In this document: piece by piece, positions 1 to 8,261 of the stretch | How the letters are laid out: each line of letters starts with the position of its first letter | Position numbering within the stretch: position 1 is the first letter of the stretch | Assembly: GCF_008119665.1 (NCBI RefSeq) | Contig: NZ_CP043046.1 | Coordinates: 3,782,001 to 3,846,000 of the forward strand | Length of the DNA stretch: 64,000 nt | Reading direction: 5' to 3' | Origin: Pigmentiphaga aceris | Lineage (GTDB): Bacteria > Pseudomonadota > Gammaproteobacteria > Burkholderiales > Burkholderiaceae_B | The notes under the pieces: model-generated | Database searches by the model: none | What the model saw: only the letters and a program-made list of their open reading frames with translations | What the model was told of the DNA's origin: nothing | Position numbers and translations under genes: made by a program

Positions 1-1192
1 GGCCACGGAAGCCAAGGTAGCAAGCGCTCGCGTGGTTGACTCGGATGGCAATGCAGCCACCAGCACCTCGACGGTCGGCGTCGGTACCATGACCTTCACC
101 CTTGGCAAGGCAACGCAATCGCCTGCCGGGTTCGAGCCCGATACCGAGAAAGAGTCGTTCACGATCAACATCGGTTCGGATCAAGCCTCGCTTGCGGGCA
201 TCCGCGATGCAGTCAACGCCCAAGGCCGTGGCGTTACCGCCGCCATTGTCAACGATGGCACGGGCGCACGACTGGTGTTTTCCTCGACCAAGACCGGCGA
301 GCAAAGCAACTTCAAGATCGAGACTTCAGGTCCTGCAAACGGCGACGGCCCCGGCCTGGCACAGTTTGCCTACGACCCGGCACAGCCCGGCCCGGCAGCC
401 TCCAGCCCTTCGCAGCTGACGTTTGGCGTCAACGCCTCGATCACGCTGGACGGCATGGATATCAGCAGCCCCAACAATGTACTGACCGATACCATCGACG
501 GCTTGAACATCACCTTGCTCAAAGGTGGGGTCACTGATGGAGTAACCGCATCCACGACCATCACTGTGTCGCAGGACAATGCCGGCGCAAAAGCGGCCGT
601 GACTACGCTAGCCACCGCGTACAACACCTTGCTTGCGACCACTAAAAGACTGTCGCTGTCGGTGCCGCAAGATCCCGGTTCGACGGCTGCACGTACAGAC
701 GGCCCGCTGTCTGGCGATGCCACGATTCGCTCCCTGATGAATCAGATCAAGGCCGCGATCACCGCACCGATGGAAGGTGCTACTGCGCCCTACAGCTCGC
801 TGGGTGCGATTGGCATGGAATTCCAGAAGGACGGCACGCTCAAGCTGAACGAAACACGTTTCGATGAAGCCATGGCCGCAGACCGTACTGCGGTGACCAA
901 GCTGTTCACCAAAGTACCCAACGGCGAAGGCTCCGAAGGGATCACTACCGCCATCGCTTCCTTGGTCACGCCTATGATCGCTGATGGTGGTCAAGTCAAG
1001 AGCCGCATCGACAGCCTGACGACGGTAACCAAGCAGTTGCAAGCGCAGCAGACGTCCATGTCGGCACGTCTGGTGCAGATCGAGGCCCGCTACCGGGCAC
1101 AGTTCACAGCCCTGGACCAGATGCTGACCAGCATGACCAGCACCAGCACGTTCCTGAGCCAGCAAATCGACGCCATGGCGTCATTGCGCTGA
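1..1192 (+). CDS. fliD: Flagellar filament cap protein FliD, C-terminal part
   Basis: FliD (HAP2) caps the growing filament and helps exported flagellin fold and insert. The frame is open from base 2, so the 5' part lies outside the window and about 396 residues are visible. The middle carries the FliD C-terminal domain signature (GMDISSPNNVLTDTIDGLN), followed by a long Ala/Thr-rich helical region. The C-terminus, with the pattern LDQMLTSMTSTSTFLSQQI, is typical of FliD and would form the coiled-coil end that contacts the hook-filament junction. fliS and fliT follow on the same strand, the usual fliDST order. Nothing looks broken. The identification is firm; the upstream start cannot be seen. 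Confidence 0.95.
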   Translation, partial: ATEAKVASARVVDSDGNAATSTSTVGVGTMTFTLGKATQSPAGFEPDTEKESFTINIGSDQASLAGIRDAVNAQGRGVTAAIVNDGTGARLVFSSTKTGEQSNFKIETSGPANGDGPGLAQFAYDPAQPGPAASSPSQLTFGVNASITLDGMDISSPNNVLTDTIDGLNITLLKGGVTDGVTASTTITVSQDNAGAKAAVTTLATAYNTLLATTKRLSLSVPQDPGSTAARTDGPLSGDATIRSLMNQIKAAITAPMEGATAPYSSLGAIGMEFQKDGTLKLNETRFDEAMAADRTAVTKLFTKVPNGEGSEGITTAIASLVTPMIADGGQVKSRIDSLTTVTKQLQAQQTSMSARLVQIEARYRAQFTALDQMLTSMTSTSTFLSQQIDAMASLR

Positions 1193-1232
1193 CAGGCATC
1201 GTCCTAATTGACACGTTTTTTTGGTCAAGCTC

Positions 1233-1259
1233 GACTTTTAGAGATTCCCGCTAAAAGTC
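1233..1259. promoter_or_regulatory. Inverted repeat between fliD and fliS
   Basis: Perfect 9-bp arms (GACTTTTAG and CTAAAAGTC) flank a 9-nt loop. No T-run follows on the + strand, so this is a weak terminator at best. It lies about 55 bases before the fliS start and a second 12-bp palindrome, CTGACTAGTCAG, follows at 1277-1288. The pair may attenuate fliD transcription or form an operator for fliS-fliT. The function is inferred. Confidence 0.4.
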
Positions 1260-1314
1260 AGAAAACAGATAAGCTACTGACTAGTCAGGTCAAGTCGGGC
1301 GCGAGGAGAAGATA

Positions 1315-1719
1315 GTGCAAGGATTCGGCAGTTTTGGCGCACGCGCCTACGCCAGCGTCGGCGTCGAGACCAAGGTAACCAGCTCCAATCCGCATGCGCT
1401 TGTGCTGATGCTGTTCGACGGCGCACTCGACTCCGTGCAACGCGCGCTTGTCTGCCTGGAAGAGAAAGACATTCCAGGCAAGGCCAAAGCAATCGTGCGC
1501 GCTGACCGGATCATCAGTGAAGGACTGCGTGCCAGCCTGGACCCCAGCACCGGGGGTCAGTTGGCCGAACGCCTGGAAGCCTTGTATGACTACATGAGTC
1601 GGCGTCTGGTTGTCGCCAATGCAGGCAACGATCCGGACGCGCTTCTCGAAGTGCAAAAGCTGCTGCGCGAACTGCGTGGCGCATGGGCGGAGATTTCGCC
1701 TACGGCCCAGGCGGCCTGA
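1315..1719 (+). CDS. fliS: Flagellin chaperone FliS
   Basis: FliS is the cytosolic export chaperone that binds the C-terminal helix of flagellin and prevents early polymerisation. The 134-residue, mainly helical protein has the usual family length. It shows the typical N-terminal pattern around residues 10-45 (YASVGVETKV, then SNPHALVLMLFDGALDSV). The start is a GTG at 1315, chosen because GAGGAGA lies about 7 bases upstream and because the protein then has the family length. It sits between fliD and fliT in the standard order. The identification is firm. Confidence 0.95.
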   Translation: MQGFGSFGARAYASVGVETKVTSSNPHALVLMLFDGALDSVQRALVCLEEKDIPGKAKAIVRADRIISEGLRASLDPSTGGQLAERLEALYDYMSRRLVVANAGNDPDALLEVQKLLRELRGAWAEISPTAQAA

Positions 1720-1780
1720 GACTGGTGCCATCGGCAACGATATCGCCTGAGGTTCAAGCCATTTTTGAAATCCCGATTCA

Positions 1781-2092
1781 GTGACGCGTACCATGCACAG
1801 TTACCAACAGCTTTCCGATCTCAGCGTTGTCATGCTGGAAGCAGCGCGTCGCGGTGATTGGGACACAGTCACCAGCACCGAGCGCATCTGCGCCCGCGTG
1901 ATCGGTGATCTGCGTCAATATCCGGACCCGGCCCCGGTCAACGATGTCGAGCATGAAGAGCGCATGCGTCTGCTTCGCACCATCCTGGCCAACGACGCGG
2001 AAGTGCGTGATCTGGCGCAACCCTGGATGCGCGAACTGGAACGGATTCTGCAATCCAGCAAACGGCGCCCGGCCATCCCCAGCTTTCGCTGA
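1781..2092 (+). CDS. fliT: Flagellar chaperone FliT
   Basis: This is a small, helical, acidic cytosolic protein of 103 residues. In the family FliT is the export chaperone of FliD and, in enterobacteria, a regulator of FlhDC. Its position directly after fliS and its size and helix-rich composition (YQQLSDLSVVMLEAARRGDW near the N-terminus) support the call. Sequence conservation in FliT is low, so context carries much of the weight. The GTG at 1781 gives the longest form. An in-frame ATG at 1793 is an equally good start and no strong ribosome binding site separates them. Confidence 0.8.
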   Translation: MTRTMHSYQQLSDLSVVMLEAARRGDWDTVTSTERICARVIGDLRQYPDPAPVNDVEHEERMRLLRTILANDAEVRDLAQPWMRELERILQSSKRRPAIPSFR

Positions 2093-2157
2093 TTCCACCC
2101 CGGCGCGTTGACTGTCTTTTCGACGCGTGTTCGACAAGTACCTAGCTAAGGATGTGA

Positions 2158-3411
2158 ATGGCAACCGAAATGCCGCCCACCAGGCCGGTTGCCACTGTTG
2201 CACCGCTTAGCCCCTGGGATCGCCGCGAAGATCCCCGCCAGGCCGTTCTGGCCCGACTGCTCTCCCCCGACGGTCGCCCGCTTCCCGTTGCCGCTACCGA
2301 TGCTGCCCCCACTGCGGGCGGCTTGGTTCGTGCACGCCTGATCGAAGCACGCGCCGGCAATGAAGCGCTGGTCGACATTGAAGGCAAGCCTTTCCTGATT
2401 CGTACTCGCCTGCCCCTGCCAATGGGCGCAAGCGTATTGCTGCGCATCATCGACCCAGGTGTAGACGACGCCGAGGCTGCACGTGGCGACGGACGCGCAG
2501 CAGCTGTTGATGCGAAGGGAAAGACCGGCGGCCCGGCACGCGTAGGTGTCGAGACAGCGGTTGATGACACGGCTGCTACCGAGGACGCCGATGGCGTCGC
2601 ACCGCAGCGCGCGGTCAACACCGGCCCCAAGCTAGAGACATTGCTGTCCACCACTGGTGATGCGCGTGTGCGCGTCAGTGGCACGGCACGACTGATGTCC
2701 GAATTGGCGTCACCTGCGGCAGCGCAGCCCAAGATGATTCAGGTTGCCCCACTGGGCGGTGCGGAACAGGCCGATCCGTCTCGGGCTGCGCAACACCTGC
2801 AAAATGCCGTGGAAAAGTCCGGGCTTTTCTATGAATCGCACGTTCAGGCCTGGAGCGAAGGCCGTCGCGCCCTGGAAAGCCTGCGTGCCGAACCGCAAGG
2901 CAGCCTGCCGCAACACGCCAATTCCGCACTCAGTGCGGAAGAACAATCTGCCCTGCCCGAGCCCCGCGCGTTGAATGCGGCGCTGGCATCGATTCCTGCC
3001 AGCGTTCGCCCGTTGGTACAGGAACAGATCGCCCTGCTGGAAACCGGGCAACTGGGTTTGCAGGGCACTTGGCAAGGACAGGCGTTTTCCGTGCTGATCG
3101 AGCCTGACGAGCAAAACGACAACAAGCACATTCTGCCAAGCGAGCAGCTGGCGAACTGGCGCGTACGCATCGATATGGAAACGCCGAATCTGGGCCGTTT
3201 GCAAATAGAGATTGGCCTGGCCGGCGAAGCGGCCAGTGTGCGCGTGCGCGCCGAAGATGCTCAAACCGCCCGAACCACGCTGGGCGCACAGACCGGCGAC
3301 CTGCTTCAGGCGCTGGATGCACGCGGTCTGCGCATGCAGGAATTGGCTATCGACAGAGTACCGCTGGCTGCGCGCAAGGCAGCAACTGACATTACGCCGG
3401 AGGATGCATGA
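2158..3411 (+). CDS. FliK-like protein with a hook-length-control C-terminal domain
   Basis: The 417-residue protein has a variable, Ala-rich N-terminal half and a C-terminal domain at about 290-400 that resembles the FliK C-terminal (Flg_hook) fold. This region reads LRIDMETPNLGRLQIEIGLA-like, then repeated beta-strand segments ending near LQALDARGLRMQELAI. That domain in FliK contacts FlhB and triggers the switch from hook to filament export. A separate, more standard fliK is present at 10177, so this is a paralogue. It overlaps the next gene by ATGA, and that gene encodes a free-standing FlhB-C-like domain, so the two are probably translated and used together. The N-terminal half has no recognisable match. 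Role inferred: a second or accessory specificity-switch pair. Confidence 0.75.
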   Translation: MATEMPPTRPVATVAPLSPWDRREDPRQAVLARLLSPDGRPLPVAATDAAPTAGGLVRARLIEARAGNEALVDIEGKPFLIRTRLPLPMGASVLLRIIDPGVDDAEAARGDGRAAAVDAKGKTGGPARVGVETAVDDTAATEDADGVAPQRAVNTGPKLETLLSTTGDARVRVSGTARLMSELASPAAAQPKMIQVAPLGGAEQADPSRAAQHLQNAVEKSGLFYESHVQAWSEGRRALESLRAEPQGSLPQHANSALSAEEQSALPEPRALNAALASIPASVRPLVQEQIALLETGQLGLQGTWQGQAFSVLIEPDEQNDNKHILPSEQLANWRVRIDMETPNLGRLQIEIGLAGEAASVRVRAEDAQTARTTLGAQTGDLLQALDARGLRMQELAIDRVPLAARKAATDITPEDA

Positions 3412-3911
3412 ACTTGCGTAACCGGCATACCGGCGGGCCGCAAAGCCCGGGCCAGGCAGGCGCGATCGGCAAAGACGCCAATCTGCCTGCGGGTGATTCT
3501 CGTACCCGTGCGGTCGCGTTGCGTTATGAACACGCGCGCGGCGCACCGTCGGTGGTTGCCAAAGGCACTGGCATCGTGGCCGATGAGATATTGCGTCGCG
3601 CAGAAGAAGCCGGCGTATTCGTGCACAAGTCGCGCGAACTGGTCGGCATGCTGATGCAGGTGGACCTGGATGCACGCGTGCCGCCGGCGCTTTATACCGC
3701 CGTGGCCGAGATCCTTGCCTGGGTTTATCGGCAGGATGAACGTGTTGCGCAACGCCTGGGACCGCTGCAAGGAGTCCCCGGTGGTAGCGTCCCGCCTGGA
3801 GCGGCACCGAATCTGCCCGCCCTGCCAAGCTTGAGCAAGCCGACAAGCAAGCCCGTCAGCAAACTGGCACCGACGGCGAAACCCAAATCGCCGAATCAGC
3901 TGAAACGTTGA
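3408..3911 (+). CDS. Free-standing FlhB C-terminal domain-like protein (FlhX type)
   Basis: The 167-residue soluble protein matches the cytoplasmic half of FlhB/YscU after its autocleavage site. The pattern AVALRYEHARGAPSVVAKG, then DEILRRAEEAGVFVHKSREL, then VPPALYTAVAEILAWVYR spans residues 38-110. Four membrane helices of full FlhB are absent. The NPTH cleavage tetrapeptide is also absent: the residues just before AVALRY read GDSRTR, so the protein begins roughly where cleaved FlhB would. A Pro/Lys/Ser-rich tail follows. The start ATG overlaps the stop of the FliK-like gene by four bases. Stand-alone FlhB-C proteins (FlhX) are known and can partly replace the cleaved FlhB domain. Whether this one enters the export gate is inference. 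Confidence 0.85.
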   Translation: MNLRNRHTGGPQSPGQAGAIGKDANLPAGDSRTRAVALRYEHARGAPSVVAKGTGIVADEILRRAEEAGVFVHKSRELVGMLMQVDLDARVPPALYTAVAEILAWVYRQDERVAQRLGPLQGVPGGSVPPGAAPNLPALPSLSKPTSKPVSKLAPTAKPKSPNQLKR

Positions 3912-3945
3912 AACCACGCGTTGAAACCATGCGTTGAAACCAAAC
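3907..3945 (+). repeat. Three tandem 13-bp units
   Basis: Three copies of a 13-base unit (GTTGAAACCACGC, GTTGAAACCATGC, GTTGAAACCAAAC) run head to tail. The first overlaps the stop codon of the FlhB-C-like gene. They look like slipped-strand duplications of the gene end. Confidence 0.8.
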
Positions 3946-4002
3946 GCTGAATTACCTGCACAAGCACACCCCAACCAAGCGTGAGCCTGTGCAGACAACA
4001 AG

Positions 4003-4025
4003 CCAGGCCGCTTGACGCGGCCTGG
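4003..4025 (-). terminator. Probable terminator of fliE
   Basis: A perfect 9-bp stem (CCAGGCCGC with GCGGCCTGG) around a 5-nt loop lies about 43 bases past the fliE stop on the minus strand. It is followed by a T-rich but imperfect tract. Confidence 0.6.
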
Positions 4026-4067
4026 GCTGAACTCAAACAGGTCTTGAAACGAGCGTTGGAACGCGCC

Positions 4068-4409
4068 TCAGACCGGCATGTTCATCACATCGTTATAAGC
4101 CGCCACAACCTTGTTGCGGGCTTGCGCCAACATTTGCACAGACAGGCTGGCCTTGTTCATGGCGACCATGGTTTCTTCAATACCAACCGTCGGATCACCA
4201 GACTGATAAGCCTGTTGCATGGCTTTCGATGCGGTCTGGCTTTTGTGTACGCCGTCGATAGCTTCGGACAGCAGCGTCGAGAAGCTGAACTTGTCGTCCT
4301 TGCCTCCCATTTGCGACAAGGCGTCGGGATGGCCCAGCATCTGCGCGGCGCGCGTCATGCCGGTACTGGCGGTTTCCTGGCCCATCAGGGCGGCAATGCG
4401 ATCGACCAT
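4068..4409 (-). CDS. fliE: Flagellar hook-basal body protein FliE
   Basis: FliE connects the MS ring to the proximal rod and is among the first proteins exported. The product is 113 residues, the normal family length, with the conserved C-terminal half (FSTLLSEAIDGVHKSQ, then DPTVGIEETMVAMNKASLSV and a final VAAYNDVMNMPV). The ATG at 4409 has GAGGT seven bases upstream. It is transcribed away from fliF across a 203-base shared promoter region, the classical divergent fliE/fliF arrangement. The identification is firm. Confidence 0.96.
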   Translation of the reverse strand: MVDRIAALMGQETASTGMTRAAQMLGHPDALSQMGGKDDKFSFSTLLSEAIDGVHKSQTASKAMQQAYQSGDPTVGIEETMVAMNKASLSVQMLAQARNKVVAAYNDVMNMPV

Positions 4410-4612
4410 GACATGACCTCTATCATCTAACGGTTCAATGGATGAGGGATATTAATGGTCGGGTTGTACTTTCCAGGAAGCGAAGTACAGCGCAAAACAC
4501 CGCTTGTTCCAGCTTTAGGAAAAGCAAACATGCTTCGACAATGGTGACCGATTGTTAACAGGTCGGCGCTGCGCCGATCACGTTTCCCGACACAGGCTGC
4601 ACCGCGCAATAC
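4410..4612. promoter_or_regulatory. Divergent fliE/fliF promoter region
   Basis: These 203 bases must hold the promoters of fliE (minus) and of the fliF operon (plus). A 7-bp inverted repeat, TGTACTT and AAGTACA at 4465-4489 with 11 bases between arms, sits near the fliE side and could bind a dimeric activator. Near the fliF side, GCCGATCA at about 4573 resembles a sigma-28 -10 element with TTAA 14 bases before it, a poor match. I see no sigma-54 GG...GC promoter. The exact promoters are not decided by the sequence. Confidence 0.45.
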
Positions 4613-6337
4613 ATGGCTGAAGAATTCACCGCTCCCGCTTCACCCCCGCCTGCCGGCAACGCCCTGCAGGAAGCGTACGGCCGTCTGTCGACCCGACACC
4701 GCTTGGCGCTGTTCCTTGGGGTACCCCTCCTGCTGGCGCTGATCGTCGCTTCCTTGCTGTGGACACGCGAACCTGACTACAAAGTCTTGTTCAGCGGCTT
4801 GTCCGACAAGGACGGCGGTGCCATCCTGACCTCTCTTGCGCAGCAGAACGTGCCGTACAAGATGGCAGAGAACGGCACGGCGATCCTGGTCCCGGCCAAT
4901 CATGTTCACGAAACCCGTTTGCGTCTTGCATCGCAAGGCCTGCCGCGTGGCGGCAACGTCGGTTTCGAACTGATGGAAAATGCCCGACTGGGTCTGACCC
5001 AGTTCCAGGAACAGGTCAATTACCAACGCGCGCTTGAAGGCGAGCTGTCGCGTTCGATCCAGAGCCTGGGCACCGTACAGTCTGCCCGTGTTCATCTGGC
5101 CATCCCGAAGCCCAGCATTTTCCTGCGTGAACAGAACAAGCCCAGCGCCTCGGTGCTGGTGCAGCTCTATAACGGCCGGGCGCTGGATCGCGGTCAGGTC
5201 GAAGGCATCGTGCATCTGGTGTCGTCGTCTGTGCCGGAACTGACGCCGAGCGCGGTCAGCATCATCGACCAGAACGGCAATCTGCTGTCGGCCGAATCGA
5301 AGACCAACGGTCTGGATTCCACGCAGATCCAGTACGTGCACGAACTCGAGCGTCAATACGCCCAGCGCATTACCGCGCTGCTGAATCCGATCGTGGGTGC
5401 CGCCAACGTGCGTGCCCAGGTTGCCGTAGACGTTGACTTCAGCCAGCTTGAACGGACAGAAGAAACCTTCAAGCCCAACACCGACCAGACGCAAGCCTCC
5501 ATTCGCAGCATGCAGACGTCGGACTCGTCTGCGCCGGGCAACCAGGCTGCCCAGGGTGTGCCGGGTGCGCTGACCAATGCGCCTGGTGGCAACAACGTGG
5601 CTGCGCCGGTAACCGGTGCGGGCGTTGCCACCAACCCGAATGCGCCGCCGACACCTGCTCAGGCAGCCGCCGCAGCGGCAGCAGCCAATACCGCCGCACA
5701 GACCCAGATGGCGCTGGCGCAGGCCAATCGCTCGACGCAGCGCGCCAATACGACCAACTACGAAGTCGACAAGAGCGTGGTTTACACCCGCGAGCCGACG
5801 GGTCGTGTTCGTCGCTTGTCGGCTGCTGTGGTCGTCAACAACCGCATGACCGAAGTCGATGGCAAGCAGGTCAGCACGCCGCTGTCCAAGGCTGAAATCG
5901 ACCAGATCAATGCGGTGGTGCGCGAAGCAGTGGGTGCATCGAACGAGCGTCGCGATTCGGTTTCTGTCGTGAACATGCCGTTCAATGCCCCGGCCGATCC
6001 GGTCGGACCTGAATTGCCCTTGTGGCAGCAGCCCTGGGCCATCGACCTGGCCAAGAGCGTGGGCCTTGCCTTGTTGATCGCCGGTATTGCGCTGTATCTG
6101 ATCTTTGGTGTGATTCGCCCCGCAGTGCGTCAGCTGACCTCGCCGCCGCCGCCACCCGAACCCGTGGCAGAGCCTGGTCAGATCGATCTGAACGGCATTC
6201 CAGGCGCGGTCGAAAACGACGAACTGACGCTGGTGCAAGGCAACGATCCGCTCGACTCGGCCCGTCAGCTCGCGCGCGACAATCCTGAAGCAGTTGCCAA
6301 TGTCCTCCGGCAGTGGGTTAACGGCGGCAACGCATAA
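4613..6337 (+). CDS. fliF: Flagellar MS-ring protein FliF
   Basis: FliF builds the inner-membrane MS ring that carries the C ring and houses the export gate. The 574-residue protein has an N-terminal membrane helix at about 32-50, ring-building domains (YKVLFSGLSDKDGGAI at 57; GFELMENARLGLTQFQEQVN at 118) and a second helix near 480-505. Its C-terminal FliG-binding tail is followed directly by fliG. Between about residues 300 and 380 lies a long Gly/Ala/Pro/Asn-rich insert with a nine-Ala run, longer and more biased than the beta-collar loop of well-studied FliF. The gene heads the fliFGHIJK operon. Confidence 0.97.
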   Translation: MAEEFTAPASPPPAGNALQEAYGRLSTRHRLALFLGVPLLLALIVASLLWTREPDYKVLFSGLSDKDGGAILTSLAQQNVPYKMAENGTAILVPANHVHETRLRLASQGLPRGGNVGFELMENARLGLTQFQEQVNYQRALEGELSRSIQSLGTVQSARVHLAIPKPSIFLREQNKPSASVLVQLYNGRALDRGQVEGIVHLVSSSVPELTPSAVSIIDQNGNLLSAESKTNGLDSTQIQYVHELERQYAQRITALLNPIVGAANVRAQVAVDVDFSQLERTEETFKPNTDQTQASIRSMQTSDSSAPGNQAAQGVPGALTNAPGGNNVAAPVTGAGVATNPNAPPTPAQAAAAAAAANTAAQTQMALAQANRSTQRANTTNYEVDKSVVYTREPTGRVRRLSAAVVVNNRMTEVDGKQVSTPLSKAEIDQINAVVREAVGASNERRDSVSVVNMPFNAPADPVGPELPLWQQPWAIDLAKSVGLALLIAGIALYLIFGVIRPAVRQLTSPPPPPEPVAEPGQIDLNGIPGAVENDELTLVQGNDPLDSARQLARDNPEAVANVLRQWVNGGNA

Positions 6338-6349
6338 GAGAAAACGAAC

Positions 6350-7348
6350 ATGGCAGATGATCAAGGCGTCGACGACGGTGCCGTATTTCTGTTGACGCTG
6401 GGGGAAGAGGAAGCAGCCAATGTGTTGCGTCACCTTCCGCCGCGCGACGTACAAAAGCTGGGCGCTGCGATGGCGAACATGCGCAACGTGCCGCGTGACC
6501 GCATCAACGCAGTGCTGGCGCGTTTCCATAACGACGCACAGATGCAGACCGGCGTGGGCACCGATGCCGATGCCTACCTGCGCAGTGTGCTGACCAAAGC
6601 CCTGGGTACCGACAAGGCTGGCTTCCTGATCGAGCGGATCTTGCATACCGGTGACACCACCGGTATTGAGAGCTTGAAGTGGATGGACCCTGCCAGTGTG
6701 GCGGAACTGATCCGCAGCGAGCATCCGCAGATCATTGCGTCGATTCTCGTGCACTTGGAAGCGGATCAGGCTGCTGCCATTTTGAACCGACTCACCGATC
6801 GCTTGCGCAGCGACGTGTTGTTGCGTATCGCCACGCTCGACGGCATTCAGCCGTCTGCGCTGCGCGAACTCAACGACGTGCTGCTGAAGATGCTGTCCGG
6901 CAACGAACAGGTCAAGCGCGCGAAGCTGGGTGGTATCAAGACGGCAGCAGAAATTCTCAACTTCGTGGGTACGACGTCCGAGGCGATGATTCTTGAGTCG
7001 GTGCGCGGCTTCGATGCCGACCTGGCGCAGAAGATCGTCGACGAAATGTTCACCTTCGACAACCTCAACGACGTGGACGATCGCGGCATTCAGACCATGC
7101 TGCGCGAAGTGCCCAACGAAGTGCTGGTGGTTGCGCTCAAGGGTGCAAGCATCGAGTTGCGCGAAAAGATGTTGCGCAACATGCCCAAGCGCGCGGGCGA
7201 ACAGCTGCGCGACGACTTGGAAGCCAAGGGTCCCATGCGTGTGTCGGAAGTCGAGACCCAGCAGAAGGAAATTCTCAAGATCGTGCGTCGTCTGGCCGAG
7301 GAAGGCCAGCTGGTGCTGACGGCCGCTGGTGAAGACGACTATGTCTGA
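6350..7348 (+). CDS. fliG: Flagellar motor switch protein FliG
   Basis: FliG is the C-ring subunit that contacts the stators and generates torque. The 332-residue product has the normal length and the expected order: an N-terminal FliF-binding domain, a middle armadillo domain with SEHPQIIASILVHLEADQAA around 125 and the EHPQ motif, and a C-terminal torque domain (MFTFDNLNDVDDRGIQTMLR near 230) with alternating charged residues. It starts 12 bases after fliF and its stop overlaps the fliH start. The identification is firm. Confidence 0.98.
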   Translation: MADDQGVDDGAVFLLTLGEEEAANVLRHLPPRDVQKLGAAMANMRNVPRDRINAVLARFHNDAQMQTGVGTDADAYLRSVLTKALGTDKAGFLIERILHTGDTTGIESLKWMDPASVAELIRSEHPQIIASILVHLEADQAAAILNRLTDRLRSDVLLRIATLDGIQPSALRELNDVLLKMLSGNEQVKRAKLGGIKTAAEILNFVGTTSEAMILESVRGFDADLAQKIVDEMFTFDNLNDVDDRGIQTMLREVPNEVLVVALKGASIELREKMLRNMPKRAGEQLRDDLEAKGPMRVSEVETQQKEILKIVRRLAEEGQLVLTAAGEDDYV

Positions 7349-8261
7349 TGAACGCCTGCTGCAACCTGGTCGGATCCTGAAGGCCGAAGAGGCCCTGGAT
7401 CTGCCGGTGTGGCAGATCCAACCCTTCGCTGGCGGGATCGAAACCGCCCGCGAAGAGCAGCGCATCGAAGCAGCAAAAATTGCTGCCAAGCGCGAAGCAG
7501 AACTTGCGGCCAAAGCGGCTGCCGATGCCGCCGCCGCAGCGAAGGCCGCGACCATGGTGCCAGTGATGACACCGGAAGAACGCGAACGCGTGCGGCGCGA
7601 AGCCTTCGACGAAGGTTATGCGGCTGGCTACGACCAGGGGATCACAGCGGCAATTGCCGAGGTTCAGCGCCTGGAAGCCGTCGCACGCAACGCCGGTACG
7701 GCATTCACTGAATTCGAAGAAAAGCTTGCCCCGCAATTGCTGGCGCTGGCAACCGCCATTGCCCGTCAGATCGTGCGACGTGAAATCGCTATCGACAAGC
7801 AGGTGGTTCTGCCGGTCATGCGCGAAGCGTTCGAGCAACTGACGGGTAGCGAAACCGGCAAGCAGCTCTTCCTGAATCCCGCCGACGTGGAACTGGTGCG
7901 CGCGCATCTGAGTGAAGATGCAGGCACGGCCCCGTGGCGTATCGTTGAAGACGCTCGCATTGAATCGGGTGGTTGCCGCATTTCGACAAGGGAGTCGGAA
8001 ATCGACGCCACGGTCGAGACCCGCTGGCGGCGAACCGTGGCAGCGTTGGGCGATCCCCTGCTTTGGCGCGATGCCGAGGCAGGTGACCAAGATGCCGCCG
8101 CCGCTCACGCCTCGAATGATTTCGGTTCGGTAGCGTCGATGGCTTTGTCGAGCATGCCGGCGGCCGCGCCTGCTGCCCGTGAAGGCAGCGCCACGCAGGC
8201 TGCTGACAGCATCGCCATCAAAACGGGGCCCGCATTGGGCGACACAGCGGACCAATCATGA
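7341..8261 (+). CDS. fliH: Flagellar assembly protein FliH
   Basis: FliH is the stator of the export ATPase: it binds FliI and links it to the C ring. The chosen ATG at 7341 gives 306 residues and overlaps the fliG stop by eight bases. An in-frame GTG at 7329 would add four. The N-terminus carries an Ala/Lys/Glu-rich coiled coil (about residues 30-75). Then come the glycine-bearing [14 protein letters not shown] repeat region typical of FliH and the VATE/V-ATPase-E-like domain with [14 protein letters not shown] near 140. The C-terminal 60 residues are low-complexity and weakly conserved. Its place between fliG and fliI supports the call. Confidence 0.93.
   Translation: MSDERLLQPGRILKAEEALDLPVWQIQPFAGGIETAREEQRIEAAKIAAKREAELAAKAAADAAAAAKAATMVPVMTPEERERVRREAFDEGYAAGYDQGITAAIAEVQRLEAVARNAGTAFTEFEEKLAPQLLALATAIARQIVRREIAIDKQVVLPVMREAFEQLTGSETGKQLFLNPADVELVRAHLSEDAGTAPWRIVEDARIESGGCRISTRESEIDATVETRWRRTVAALGDPLLWRDAEAGDQDAAAAHASNDFGSVASMALSSMPAAAPAAREGSATQAADSIAIKTGPALGDTADQS

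Noticed and set aside
3907..3945. CRISPR-like short repeats
   Set aside because: The three 13-base units have no spacers, so they are a tandem duplication and not an array.
4410..4612. Sigma-54 promoter for fliF
   Set aside because: No GG-N10-GC element of good quality (TGGCAC...TTGC) was found.
4640..7555. Open frame of 971 codons on the minus strand
   Set aside because: It is antisense to fliF and fliG, which are certain. GC-rich codon use creates long shadow frames; the product is His/Gln/Arg-rich without any family pattern.
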